Positions 1 to 6,402 of a DNA stretch of 38,076 nt are shown here, piece by piece (within the stretch, counting starts at the first letter, position 1; each line of letters starts with the position of its first letter). The DNA comes from a virus. The DNA lies in the IMG/VR virus record IMGVR_UViG_3300010413_000097, positions 1 to 38,076 of that record, one strand, 5' to 3'. A program made the translations under genes and the position numbers. The notes beneath the pieces are model-generated. The model was not told the origin of the DNA. It did no database searches and worked only from the letters and a program-made list of their open reading frames with translations.

Positions 1-238
1 GTTCGGATTGTTCAGCAGCCTGGATTTCGGTCTGTTCATGGTCGCGCGCGGCCATAAAAGCGTAATCCGCTGCGCGTTCAGCGTCCGTCTTGGATGCTTC
101 GACCGCTGCATCAACGTCCCAATTGGCTTGCTGCCAGTCGTGATAGTCCTCTGCGGACAGTGCGCCTACAATATCCAGGCGGAGCATAGACCGGTTATAG
201 CGGTCGCGTGCCAGTTCAAGTTCTTGTGCTGCCGTCAT
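1..238 (-). CDS. Hypothetical protein, 3' end outside window
   Basis: An open frame reads from an ATG at 236-238 to the window edge without a stop, giving the first 79 residues (start MTAAQELELARDRYNRSMLR). A purine-rich GGAAAGAG lies about 10 bases upstream of the ATG and supports the start. The visible part is Ala/Glu/Asp-rich and probably mostly helical, with no cysteine motif, membrane segment or domain I recognise. It is the most distal visible gene of the leftward operon. The longer plus-strand frame over the same bases has no ribosome site and is a shadow. Function unknown. Confidence 0.6.
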   Translation of the reverse strand, partial: MTAAQELELARDRYNRSMLRLDIVGALSAEDYHDWQQANWDVDAAVEASKTDAERAADYAFMAARDHEQTEIQAAEQSE

Positions 239-259
239 GCTGCTTGACTCTTTCCCCGG

Positions 260-281
260 CCCGTGCCATACTGCTCACGGG
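260..281. repeat. Short inverted repeat between two leftward genes
   Basis: CCCGTG at 260-265 pairs with CACGGG at 276-281 around a 10-base loop, in the 99-bp gap between the 338-631 gene and the 1-238 gene. There is no T tract, so it is not a clear terminator; it may be a weak processing or pausing hairpin. Confidence 0.3.
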
Positions 282-337
282 CGCGGCTGGTGGGCGGGCT
301 GGTTGCCACTCGCGCCGCCCACGGCTAACGACAATTC

Positions 338-631
338 CTAGCGGGCTGCGCCCACCGCCTTACCTTCGTATTCCCATCGGGTACTGCCATCTTGATCTAC
401 CCATAATAGCCGCCAACCCATGGCGATCAATGCCTGTCGTTCATGTTCGAGCAGGGCGACTTTGATGGTGCGATATCGAGGCTTGCATTTGACGGATTGA
501 CCGTTGCGTTTTTCAGCCTCATAGGCTTGATAATGTTCTTGCCAATGATCCTGGCAAAAAATGCCATGCGTCGTTGAAAATCGCGGGCAACCCTTGACTA
601 TGCATTTATTGGTTCGGTCCATTCGTGTCAT
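338..631 (-). CDS. Small zinc-finger-like phage protein
   Basis: A 97-residue protein. The N-terminal third carries C10, C15, C26 and H29 in the spacing C-x4-C-x10-C-x2-H, a zinc-binding pattern common in small phage and actinobacterial proteins. The C-terminal part (WRLLWVDQDGSTRWEYEG) looks like a short beta hairpin. The start is supported by AGGAGAG about 6 bases before the ATG. It lies between the coiled-coil gene (17 bp away) and the truncated left gene, in the same leftward operon. Zinc binding is inferred from spacing only. A role in nucleic-acid or protein binding is possible but not shown. Confidence 0.7.
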   Translation of the reverse strand: MTRMDRTNKCIVKGCPRFSTTHGIFCQDHWQEHYQAYEAEKRNGQSVKCKPRYRTIKVALLEHERQALIAMGWRLLWVDQDGSTRWEYEGKAVGAAR

Positions 632-648
632 CGTAACTCTCTCCTAAA

Positions 649-1422
649 CTAAGCGTGCTTTTTTTCGTCTTTGCCGCCCTGAAGCGGTTGCAGCAACTTG
701 GCTTTCAGGTCCTTGACTTGCGCCTCAAGTTGACCGTTGACAATCTCAAGGCTACGCTTCTCTTTTTGGGTTCGTTCGAGCAATCCCTTGGTGTGATGGA
801 GCTCACCGCTCAAGGCCGCGTTCTCTTTCTCGCGTTCGGCGTTAATGCGCTGCAACTCATGAAATTTGGCGGACACTTCCACGAACCGCTTTTCATGATT
901 GCGCCCCATCGGGTCCGACCATGTATCGAGAAAAGTCCTGGTAACTTCCACGCCTTCACGCAAGAGGGCCGATTCGGCGCGCGCATCGTTCAAAAAGCCT
1001 TCGAGCGCCTTCACGGTATTGTGCAGGCGGGTCACGGTAGCATCGCCCTCGCGGGCGGCGGTCTGCAACGCGGCGACAATCTGGTCACTGGTGGCTACTG
1101 CGGCCAGGTGGCGAGTGAGGCGCGTCCGGCTGAAGTTTACGACGCGCAACCGCTTCTGGCGCTCCGCGTCCCGTTCAGCGCGCAAGGTCGCCAGTTCGTG
1201 CTCGCACCGTTTCAATGCTTCCTGACGCGGGTCCAACAGTCCCCACTGCTCCGCGATGCATTCTGGGCACGTCGGTTCTTTGACCAGTGGGTTATGCGCC
1301 GCGTGGGCAATCTTCGCCTCCATGTCCGGCGCGAACTCAACCGGCTCGTCAACCGGGCACCAGGCCGCAAGGGGGTTGGCGCGGGGCGACAGTTGGGTTC
1401 GGGTTGGGTAGATGATGGTCAT
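649..1422 (-). CDS. Coiled-coil protein with N-terminal CPEC motif
   Basis: A 257-residue protein. Residues about 1-60 contain a short Cys pair (CPEC) that may bind metal. From about residue 70 to the end the sequence is a nearly unbroken charged, Leu-spaced alpha-helical coiled coil ending in a Lys-rich tail. The ATG at 1420-1422 overlaps the stop of the upstream 73-residue gene (ATGA) and has GGGAGG just before it, so the two are translationally coupled. The long plus-strand frame over the same region (655-1803) is rejected because it has no ribosome site and runs across gene boundaries. The family is not recognised; the coiled coil suggests a structural or scaffolding partner in the early operon. 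Confidence 0.75.
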   Translation of the reverse strand: MTIIYPTRTQLSPRANPLAAWCPVDEPVEFAPDMEAKIAHAAHNPLVKEPTCPECIAEQWGLLDPRQEALKRCEHELATLRAERDAERQKRLRVVNFSRTRLTRHLAAVATSDQIVAALQTAAREGDATVTRLHNTVKALEGFLNDARAESALLREGVEVTRTFLDTWSDPMGRNHEKRFVEVSAKFHELQRINAEREKENAALSGELHHTKGLLERTQKEKRSLEIVNGQLEAQVKDLKAKLLQPLQGGKDEKKHA

Positions 1423-1640
1423 GATGCCTCCCCTTTTTCCATTGCCATTGCTGCCTCAAGTTGTTCTACAACAGTAATCAGGCAATCCGGTTCATGCTCA
1501 AGCGGATATTTATCTTTTCCGATAGCATACGCATCACACACAGGGCAATCCCAATCACACCATGCATGTCCCTGTTCCCAAATATGCAGGCGGACATTTG
1601 AAGCCCATTCTTGCAGTTGTTTCAAACTAATTTCGGGCAT
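1419..1640 (-). CDS. Small Cys-rich hypothetical protein
   Basis: A 73-residue protein starting MPEISLKQLQEW. A GGAGG five bases before the ATG at 1638-1640 decides the start; an in-frame ATG 12 bases further upstream overlaps that Shine-Dalgarno and is unlikely. The middle holds a Cys/His set (CDWDCPVC, then HEPDC) that could form one zinc site. The stop overlaps the next gene's start by ATGA. Function unknown. Confidence 0.7.
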   Translation of the reverse strand: MPEISLKQLQEWASNVRLHIWEQGHAWCDWDCPVCDAYAIGKDKYPLEHEPDCLITVVEQLEAAMAMEKGEAS

Positions 1641-1652
1641 ACTATCCTCCAT

Positions 1653-1862
1653 CTACTGGTTGCCCCCTGCCCCGCCGCGCTGCTCGGTGTCGGTGGTCGT
1701 GGTCCCACTCTGCATGGTTCCCCATGCCCGGCCATGTCCACAGTTGCCGGTGCGCTCCGCTGACCAGGGCGCATCTCTGCGCGCCGTTCCCTTCTTATGG
1801 TAGGCCAGCCAATACTCAAGCGAGCGCGGGCGGGTCGGGGTACTGCGTGCTAGTCCAGCCAT
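1653..1862 (-). CDS. Hypothetical small basic protein
   Basis: A 69-residue frame starting MAGLARSTPTRPRSLEYWL, with GGAGG five bases before the ATG at 1860-1862. An in-frame TTG four codons upstream lacks its own site. The protein is Arg/Gly/Thr-rich with a low-complexity tail and shows no recognised domain. It ends just before the next leftward gene, consistent with co-transcription. The good ribosome site is the main support. Confidence 0.5.
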   Translation of the reverse strand: MAGLARSTPTRPRSLEYWLAYHKKGTARRDAPWSAERTGNCGHGRAWGTMQSGTTTTDTEQRGGAGGNQ

Positions 1863-1934
1863 CGGAGCCTCCAACTGCTGAACGCGGACGGGGGGAACAC
1901 TACGGACAACGGGAAGCGTGCGCCGGATTGCGCC

Positions 1935-2534
1935 TTATTCGGCCCAATAGGCAAGAACGTTCTCATAGTCTGGGTAGAACTGTACAAGCCATGCTTTCGC
2001 TATCTGGGAAAGCATCCGATCTTTTTCATACCCTTCACCGGACTTATAGACTTCGTGGTCAGATTGCCAAATACGCTCACCGGACGCATTATCTATCACA
2101 ACCCCTACCCATTCGGTAGCCTCATCCCATCTAAAATCTGGTCCATATCCATTAAGGGGCAGGGTATTGTATGAATAACGGCGATATAGACTGGCGTTCG
2201 CTGAACGATCATAAAACGCAGCTTTGTAAAAGATATTGCCGCGCACGCGGCCCTGATCATCTACAATATGCGTATGCATACTATGGTCAGTGGGTTCTTT
2301 TTTCCAGCCATCGGGAAATGTGGCCTCGATAAACAGATCGTCAACAGGTTCACCCAACACAAACCCCAAAGCCTCAAATGCATCGCTGTAGTTCCCCATG
2401 TCGCGCGGTAACGTTTCGCGGTGCGCTTGTTGCATTTGGCCGCGCTTCTCTTGATTGAGAATTGCTTGGCTGGTATCGCCAGTTATGAATGCTTCCAAGA
2501 AAACTTCAAGGGCGTCTTCGGGTAAATCGTTCAT
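1935..2534 (-). CDS. Conserved phage hypothetical protein
   Basis: A 199-residue acidic protein starting MNDLPEDALEVFLEAF. AGGAGAC upstream of the ATG at 2532-2534 selects this start over an upstream in-frame codon. A central stretch (residues about 55-110) reads FEALGFVLGEPVDDLF, then a HSMHTHIVDDQGRVR segment and a FYKAAFYDRSANASL segment. I recall this pattern from proteins of unknown function in many tailed-phage genomes. No catalytic motif or membrane segment is evident. It follows the HNH gene in the leftward operon. Confidence 0.8.
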   Translation of the reverse strand: MNDLPEDALEVFLEAFITGDTSQAILNQEKRGQMQQAHRETLPRDMGNYSDAFEALGFVLGEPVDDLFIEATFPDGWKKEPTDHSMHTHIVDDQGRVRGNIFYKAAFYDRSANASLYRRYSYNTLPLNGYGPDFRWDEATEWVGVVIDNASGERIWQSDHEVYKSGEGYEKDRMLSQIAKAWLVQFYPDYENVLAYWAE

Positions 2535-2552
2535 GGTCGTCTCCTGTCTCAC

Positions 2553-3074
2553 TCACTCACTCACGCGGGCGGTGCCGCCGGGCCGGGCGCTGTGTGCGCT
2601 AATCGTCCACCCGCGCGTATTCGGCGCGCAGGGGGTAGCGGCGTACCATATCAAAGTACGCCTCGATTTCCGCAATCTTGAAACGGGCAAGTTCCCCGAA
2701 GCGCTCACGCAGAGCAGATATATATAAGGATGTTCCGACCCTTTGGCTTTGTTGCAGTATGGGCAAAGCGGCAAAACATTGGTGGGTACATGCCCCTGCC
2801 CTAGCGGGGTTCCAAGCGGCATCCAGTGTTCAACGTGCAAATAGCCAGCCTTACGACAGACTGCGCAGGCATTGCCCCAATAGTTGAGCGCTCGATACCA
2901 GTCCGCGCCGGTAAAATCACAAGGTTCATCGGGGCGCATTCGGTTCTGCCATACCGCAGGGGATTTGCAATATTTGCAAATAGGCAGAGCGCGCGGTTTC
3001 CTCAACTGCCGATCTGAGAAAAAACTGGTCGGTAATGGGGTATTGCACTTGCCGCAAATAATGAATTCGGACAT
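2553..3074 (-). CDS. HNH endonuclease with frameshifted C-terminus
   Basis: A 173-residue reading frame. Two N-terminal CxxC pairs (C7/C10 and C33/C36) precede the HNH core: a CxxC (CAVC), then VEHWMPLG with the catalytic His, an Asn in VPTNVLPLC, and CPYCNKAKG. HNH nucleases of this type cut or nick DNA with a His-metal finger and are common in phages. After residue ~115 the sequence stops looking like the family. The alternative frame gives a natural helical C-terminus (LRERFGELARFKIAEIEAYF) ending at a TAG at 2599-2601. The frame changes at an AT dinucleotide run at 2718-2726. The start ATG at 3072-3074 has GAGGT upstream. It is the first gene of the leftward operon. Confidence 0.8.
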   Translation of the reverse strand: MSEFIICGKCNTPLPTSFFSDRQLRKPRALPICKYCKSPAVWQNRMRPDEPCDFTGADWYRALNYWGNACAVCRKAGYLHVEHWMPLGTPLGQGHVPTNVLPLCPYCNKAKGSEHPYIYLLCVSASGNLPVSRLRKSRRTLIWYAATPCAPNTRGWTISAHSARPGGTARVSE

Positions 3075-3101
3075 TGATTTAACCTCATGCTGAACGCAAA
3101 C

Positions 3102-3130
3102 TTGACTCTCAATTCATTCTCGATTAAAAT
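3102..3130 (+). promoter_or_regulatory. Rightward sigma70-type promoter, distal
   Basis: TTGACT (3102-3107), a 17-base spacer, then TAAAAT (3125-3130). It is oriented toward the HTH regulator gene about 130 bp downstream and overlaps the proximal leftward promoter. Confidence 0.5.
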
Positions 3131-3152
3131 TTCTATACTTTACCTTTGTCAA
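3123..3152 (-). promoter_or_regulatory. Leftward sigma70-type promoter, proximal
   Basis: Read on the minus strand, TTGACA (3147-3152) is followed after 18 bases by TTTAAT (3123-3128), five of six matches to the -10 consensus. It points at the HNH gene about 50 bp downstream and probably drives the leftward operon. Confidence 0.65.
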
Positions 3153-3167
3153 GCGCTACTATACACC

Positions 3168-3196
3168 ACTTTAGCACTAAACAGGCGGTTTGTCAA
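3168..3196 (-). promoter_or_regulatory. Leftward sigma70-type promoter, distal
   Basis: On the minus strand, TTGACA (3191-3196) is followed after 17 bases by TAAAGT (3168-3173). It lies in tandem behind the proximal leftward promoter. Its -35 box is only seven bases from the -35 box of the rightward promoter at 3204-3209. Confidence 0.5.
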
Positions 3197-3203
3197 TAGC
3201 CAC

Positions 3204-3232
3204 TTGACATCTCACCCACTTTGGAGTACTAT
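3204..3232 (+). promoter_or_regulatory. Rightward sigma70-type promoter, proximal
   Basis: A perfect TTGACA (3204-3209), a 17-base spacer, and TACTAT (3227-3232). The start of transcription would fall near 3239, about 25 bp before the HTH gene. It is the best promoter in the window and probably drives the rightward early genes. Confidence 0.75.
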
Positions 3233-3263
3233 TGAAATGCCAAGAGCCACAAATGGAGGCCCA

Positions 3264-3563
3264 ATGTTTGTCCCCAGAATTGATAGACTGCTAATGAGAA
3301 AAGCAGAAATAGAACGGCGGAGAATTCCCAAGAAAGAACTTGAGGAATTTACTGGGTTATCGAGGCAGTCTATCGCCGCACTGACAAACCCCAGGGGTGT
3401 CAAAATGCTACGGGCCGATACCGTGGCTTTGCTGTGCGAATATTTTGGAATTGAGTACAGTGAATACGGGAAATTATTTGATTTAGCGGGGGACACTCGC
3501 CCGGTAGACACCATTGATCCCGACGAAGACGACGAAGACGACGAAAAGGTGGCGGTGGCGTAG
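3264..3563 (+). CDS. Cro/CI-type helix-turn-helix regulator
   Basis: A 99-residue protein starting MFVPRIDRLLMRKAEIERRR. GGAGG five bases before the ATG at 3264 decides the start; an upstream extension in the same frame would cross the promoter. Residues about 8-75 form an XRE-type HTH (KKELEEFTGLSRQSIAALTN, then a LRADTVALLCEYFGI helix), similar to small Cro-like repressors. The last ~17 residues are very acidic (DPDEDDEDDEK), which is unusual for a DNA-binding protein and may tune dimerisation or mimic DNA. It is the first rightward gene after the divergent promoters and is the obvious candidate to control them, possibly by autoregulation. No dimerisation or protease domain is present. Confidence 0.85.
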   Translation: MFVPRIDRLLMRKAEIERRRIPKKELEEFTGLSRQSIAALTNPRGVKMLRADTVALLCEYFGIEYSEYGKLFDLAGDTRPVDTIDPDEDDEDDEKVAVA

Positions 3564-3582
3564 GGCAGTCTACGCCACCGCC
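3551..3582. terminator. 13-bp hairpin across the HTH gene stop codon
   Basis: GGCGGTGGCGTAG at 3551-3563 is perfectly complementary to 3570-3582 around a six-base loop. The TAG stop of the HTH gene is inside the left arm. There is no T tract after it, so it is a pause/attenuation or RNA-stability hairpin rather than a textbook intrinsic terminator. Confidence 0.5.
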
Positions 3583-3656
3583 CGCGCAGCGTGTACGGGC
3601 ACGACTGCGCGCTCGTATTGTACGCGGAGTCGCACGTTAACAACAAGAGGTGCATC

Positions 3657-3851
3657 ATGCAACCCGAAAAGATTGTGTATGTTGAGCGAAAGTCTTCCGG
3701 CTGTATGCCGCTGTGGTTGTGGGTTATTCTGGCAACCGTGCTGGTCTGCGCGCTGATTGCCCTATTCATCTGGACCACGCGCGACGTGGTAACGGATGCA
3801 GAAGCGACCGCTAGTGAAAGATCGGCGTGGCAAACGCTTATTGCAGAATGA
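3657..3851 (+). CDS. Small single-span membrane protein
   Basis: A 64-residue protein starting MQPEKIVYVERKSSG. AGAGGT about 6 bases before the ATG at 3657 supports this start. One strongly hydrophobic segment at residues about 17-38 (MPLWLWVILATVLVCALIAL) is followed by a polar tail, giving a single-pass inner-membrane topology. In phages, proteins like this in the early region can be exclusion or host-takeover factors, or holin-like; nothing here decides between these. It sits alone between the HTH gene hairpin and a non-coding leader. Confidence 0.65.
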   Translation: MQPEKIVYVERKSSGCMPLWLWVILATVLVCALIALFIWTTRDVVTDAEATASERSAWQTLIAE

Positions 3852-4147
3852 CTCTCCATCGTGCGGGCGCTGCCCCTGAGTCAGCGCGTGATTAAGTCCT
3901 GTTAAGGCTATTATATGCTATAATAAGAGGGGCTACAACCCGGTCGGTTTTCCCCGTGATTTGGGGCAAACAGGCATCAAAGCGTATTGACGAACGTCTA
4001 TCCAAACGTTTCGGAAACCGTAGTGAGCGCGTAAGTTAAGCAAGTAATTGAATAATCGGGGCAAACCTTATAAGTTTTTTATTATTTCAGACACGTAAGT
4101 TGGTGGTTAAATTTCGGTTGCCCCCTGAAGCGTATCGAGGTTGCACG
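3852..4147 (+). other. Non-coding leader region with short repeats
   Basis: A 296-bp stretch without a supported gene. It contains a strong extended -10 promoter near its start. Then come two copies of GGGGCAAAC (3963-3971 and 4058-4066) and two copies of CGTAAGTT (4030-4037 and 4094-4101). A small hairpin pairs CCCC with GGGG around 3952-3966. The transcript would have a leader of about 215 bases before the next small gene. It may be a structured leader, a small RNA or a protein-binding region. I see no known riboswitch. Confidence 0.4.
3916..3924 (+). promoter_or_regulatory. Extended -10 promoter
   Basis: TG-C-TATAAT at 3916-3924 is a perfect extended -10 element. No good -35 box lies 16-18 bases upstream, as is usual for extended -10 promoters. 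Transcription would begin near 3931, far ahead of the next start codon at 4148. Confidence 0.6.
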
Positions 4148-4318
4148 ATGACAGACGTGGCCCATGAATGGTGCCTGCTGGTCGTAATCCTGACGCTCGC
4201 CGCCCTGTTGACCGGCGCGGGGGTGCTGTTCGTGTGGCTGCTGGCGCACTGGCCCCGCGCAGCGACCGGCGGCGGGGGCAGCGGGTTTCGTGCGCAGCCG
4301 TTAGCGAAAGCGAGTTGA
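4148..4318 (+). CDS. Small single-span membrane protein
   Basis: A 56-residue protein starting MTDVAHEWCLLVVILTLAAL, preceded by GAGGT. One long hydrophobic segment covers residues about 9-33, followed by a Gly-rich polar tail (GGGGSGF). It resembles the 64-residue membrane protein upstream in size and topology but not in sequence. Holin-like or exclusion roles are possible; there is no endolysin nearby to support holin. Confidence 0.55.
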   Translation: MTDVAHEWCLLVVILTLAALLTGAGVLFVWLLAHWPRAATGGGGSGFRAQPLAKAS

Positions 4319-4437
4319 GAGATGCATATAAACTGTAGATGTTGGCTACAGCCGATTTTACCCAATTACTGGCGGTCATGGTTGGCGATCCGGTGGTTGC
4401 TACGACATTCTCGTGTGCTAGTGAGTAGGAATTAACC

Positions 4438-4710
4438 ATGCCTGACAGCCCCGACCGCCCCACCTTGGACACTGAGTACATGACGCCCGCGCAGGCCATC
4501 GCCGCGCTGCACGCGGACAACGCGGCGCTGCGGGAACTGGTGCGTGAGTTTACCGACCGGGACACGTGCCCGTATTTTGACCGCTACATGCAGGCTGGCA
4601 ACTACCGCAACGTCTGTATCTACTGCGGGCACGAAGGCGACGACCACCCGGATACCTGCCCCGTGGCCCGCGCCCGTGCGCTGCTGGGGGGCGAGGAACG
4701 CGAACCGTGA
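4438..4710 (+). CDS. Small Cys/His-rich hypothetical protein
   Basis: A 90-residue protein starting MPDSPDRPTLDTEYMTPAQA, with TAGGA upstream. Residues 20-40 form a likely helix. A Cys/His set follows (C44, C60, C63, H65, H70, C74, around CIYCGHEGDDH) that could bind one zinc. Its stop overlaps the GTG start of the next gene by GTGA, implying coupled translation. The family is not recognised. Confidence 0.7.
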   Translation: MPDSPDRPTLDTEYMTPAQAIAALHADNAALRELVREFTDRDTCPYFDRYMQAGNYRNVCIYCGHEGDDHPDTCPVARARALLGGEEREP

Positions 4711-4982
4711 GCGATAACGATACTAGACCCTTTACGCTGGATGGCCTAATACAGGCTATTCAGTTTATGGAACAACACCTAAACGACGAGGTACCCTTCC
4801 ATATACCCGCATCACAGGTCATTATGGACCCGGTGATGGTCGAAGCCATCGGCGGCATTGAGGCCACCGAAGCGCTGCTTGACCGCATCCTGGCCGGAAC
4901 CATGACCGAAGATGACGTGCTGCTGTGGAATGCGGGCGTAGATGCGATGTGGGCGGCCCACGGCGAGGCGCGTGACGCATGA
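4707..4982 (+). CDS. Hypothetical acidic protein
   Basis: A 91-residue acidic protein beginning at a GTG (4707-4709) that overlaps the previous stop. It has no cysteines or membrane span and is predicted mostly helical. Its TGA overlaps the methyltransferase ATG by ATGA, so it is coupled to both neighbours. It may be a partner or regulator of the methyltransferase, but that is only positional. Confidence 0.7.
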   Translation: MSDNDTRPFTLDGLIQAIQFMEQHLNDEVPFHIPASQVIMDPVMVEAIGGIEATEALLDRILAGTMTEDDVLLWNAGVDAMWAAHGEARDA

Positions 4983-5755
4983 CGCGCCTGCTGCCCGCGC
5001 GGGCGAGCTTTCCGCGCCTGGGGACTATTCACCACTGCGACTGGCGCGTGCTGGTGGATGCCCTGCCGGACGCGAGTGTGGACATGTGCCTAGCCGATAC
5101 GCCCTATGGCACGACTGCCTGCGCATGGGATACGGTCATCGACCTGGATGCTTGGTGGGCGGCCATGCGGCGGGTGATGAAGCCGCGCGGTGCAGTCGTC
5201 ATGACCGCCAGCCAGCCGTATACGAGTGTATTGGTGTGCAGTAATTTGGACTGGTTCCGGTATGAGTGGGTATGGGATAAGATTCAAGCATCAAATATAG
5301 GAAATGTTAAATTCATGCCCCTTAGAAGTCACGAAAACATTTTGCTATTTTCAAAAAATGGAACTATTTATAATCCGCAATTTCGAAAAGACGTGTTACT
5401 TCCTTTCGGGAAGAAAACAGGGACAGACACGAAAACAATAGGTACCTTTGGTGAAAATTATCAGGTTGGCGTGGGATACCCTAAAACCGTTTTGCGCTAT
5501 ATGAGACCTAACAACCTAACGGGGGGCGGATTACACCCCACCCAAAAGCCCGTCGACCTATTCGACTACCTGATCCGCACGTACACGCACCCCGGCGATC
5601 TGGTGCTGGACCCGTTCGTGGGTAGCGGTACAACCGCTGTGGCCGCCCGGAACCTGGGGCGGCGGTTCGTGTGCGGGGACGTGAGCGCGGACTACGTGCA
5701 AATCGCCCGCGAGCGCCTGGCGCAGCCGTGGCAGCCGCGCCTGCTGGCGGCGTAG
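4979..5755 (+). CDS. DNA methyltransferase, N6-adenine/N4-cytosine, beta type
   Basis: A 258-residue SAM-dependent DNA methylase. The catalytic motif IV comes first (DTPYG, residues 40-44; the usual form is DPPY) and the SAM-binding motif I comes last (DPFVGSGTTAV, residues 211-221). This is the beta-class order of the N6/N4 methylase family. HPTQKP (186-191) is also typical. The presumed target-recognition part (about 94-180) is encoded by AT-rich DNA unlike its flanks. Phage methylases of this kind usually stand alone and protect phage DNA from host restriction. No restriction enzyme gene is adjacent. It overlaps the previous gene by ATGA. The D-T-P-Y change leaves the catalytic Asp and Tyr intact, so activity is likely. 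Confidence 0.92.
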   Translation: MTRLLPARASFPRLGTIHHCDWRVLVDALPDASVDMCLADTPYGTTACAWDTVIDLDAWWAAMRRVMKPRGAVVMTASQPYTSVLVCSNLDWFRYEWVWDKIQASNIGNVKFMPLRSHENILLFSKNGTIYNPQFRKDVLLPFGKKTGTDTKTIGTFGENYQVGVGYPKTVLRYMRPNNLTGGGLHPTQKPVDLFDYLIRTYTHPGDLVLDPFVGSGTTAVAARNLGRRFVCGDVSADYVQIARERLAQPWQPRLLAA

Positions 5756-5762
5756 CGGGAAG

Positions 5763-5791
5763 TTGCGCGCCGGGGGGAATGGGGGTATACT
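5763..5791 (+). promoter_or_regulatory. Candidate sigma70 promoter
   Basis: TTGCGC (5763-5768), a 17-base G-rich spacer and TATACT (5786-5791). The -10 is good and the -35 weak (three matches). It lies just before a long inverted repeat and the conserved gene at 5905. Confidence 0.45.
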
Positions 5792-5797
5792 GGGCTT

Positions 5798-5861
5798 GTT
5801 CAGGCACACAATTGCAAGTATGATCATGGCAAAGCACCCTGCCTCTTGCATGTGCCTGAAC
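5798..5861. repeat. Long inverted repeat in a leader
   Basis: GTTCAGGCACA (5798-5808) pairs with 5851-5861, and TGCAAG (5813-5818) pairs with CTTGCA (5845-5850), separated by a four-base bulge. The loop contains a TGATCA palindrome, which recurs at 5866-5871. It starts right after the candidate -10 box, so it would be the first structure in the mRNA or an operator. Confidence 0.6.
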
Positions 5862-5904
5862 ACACATGATCAGCGGCGGGGTGTTTTGCGTATAGGAGGC
5901 AAGG

Positions 5905-6402
5905 ATGGGACGAGAGATCAGACGAGTGCCGCCTGATTGGCAGCATCCGAAACGGGATCGCAGCAACGACTATCAACCGCTATATGATGAGGATTTTGAA
6001 TCGGCCTGCCGCGATTGGATGCAGGACTATGCCTATTTTCTTACTAAATATCCTGGCGGGTTTGATGAACAAGGCCAGCCTTACTGGGAAGGCTACGGCG
6101 ACTGGCCCCCTGACCGCGCTTATCATCGTTCGCGCATCTGGACGGAAGCAGAAGCAACTGCCTATCAAGTGTACGAAAACGTCACTGAGGGCACGCCTGT
6201 AAGCCCCGTATTTGAAATGCGCGACGAATTGCGCGCCTGGCTGATTGGCGAGCAGGGGATGAGTCCAGAAGGTGCAGAGGGCTTTATTGATATGGGTTTC
6301 AGCTTTTCGGGGGTTATCGGCCCCAACGTAAATGAGTTTGGGTTGGGAGCCGCTGACTGGTTCGGACGGGAACATCAAGCGCAGAAACACGAGCGCGACT
6401 AA
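5905..6402 (+). CDS. Conserved phage hypothetical protein
   Basis: A 165-residue protein starting MGREIRRVPPDWQHPKRDRS, with a near-perfect TAGGAGG 6-7 bases before the ATG. The N-terminal GREIRRVPxxWxHPK pattern is one I recall in hypothetical proteins of many tailed phages and prophages. It is Trp/Tyr/Asp-rich with a Gly-rich C-terminal segment (EGFIDMGFSFSGVIGPNVN). No enzyme motif or membrane span is present. It has its own candidate promoter and a structured leader upstream. Confidence 0.85.
   Translation: MGREIRRVPPDWQHPKRDRSNDYQPLYDEDFESACRDWMQDYAYFLTKYPGGFDEQGQPYWEGYGDWPPDRAYHRSRIWTEAEATAYQVYENVTEGTPVSPVFEMRDELRAWLIGEQGMSPEGAEGFIDMGFSFSGVIGPNVNEFGLGAADWFGREHQAQKHERD

Noticed and set aside
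655-1803. A long plus-strand frame of 382 codons
   Set aside because: It is antisense to three leftward genes that have good ribosome sites and coupled overlaps; it has no ribosome site of its own.
3212-3859. A 215-codon minus-strand frame
   Set aside because: It is antisense to the HTH and membrane genes, rich in Ser/Thr from the complementary frame, and has no ribosome site.
4068-4085. Intrinsic terminator at a TTATAA palindrome followed by T6
   Set aside because: The palindrome leaves no room for a loop and the stem is AT-only, so it would not make a stable hairpin.
4322-4435. Small frames of 37 codons (4322-4435) and 29 codons (4338-4427) before the gene at 4438
   Set aside because: Neither has a convincing ribosome site or recognisable sequence, and they overlap each other in different frames.
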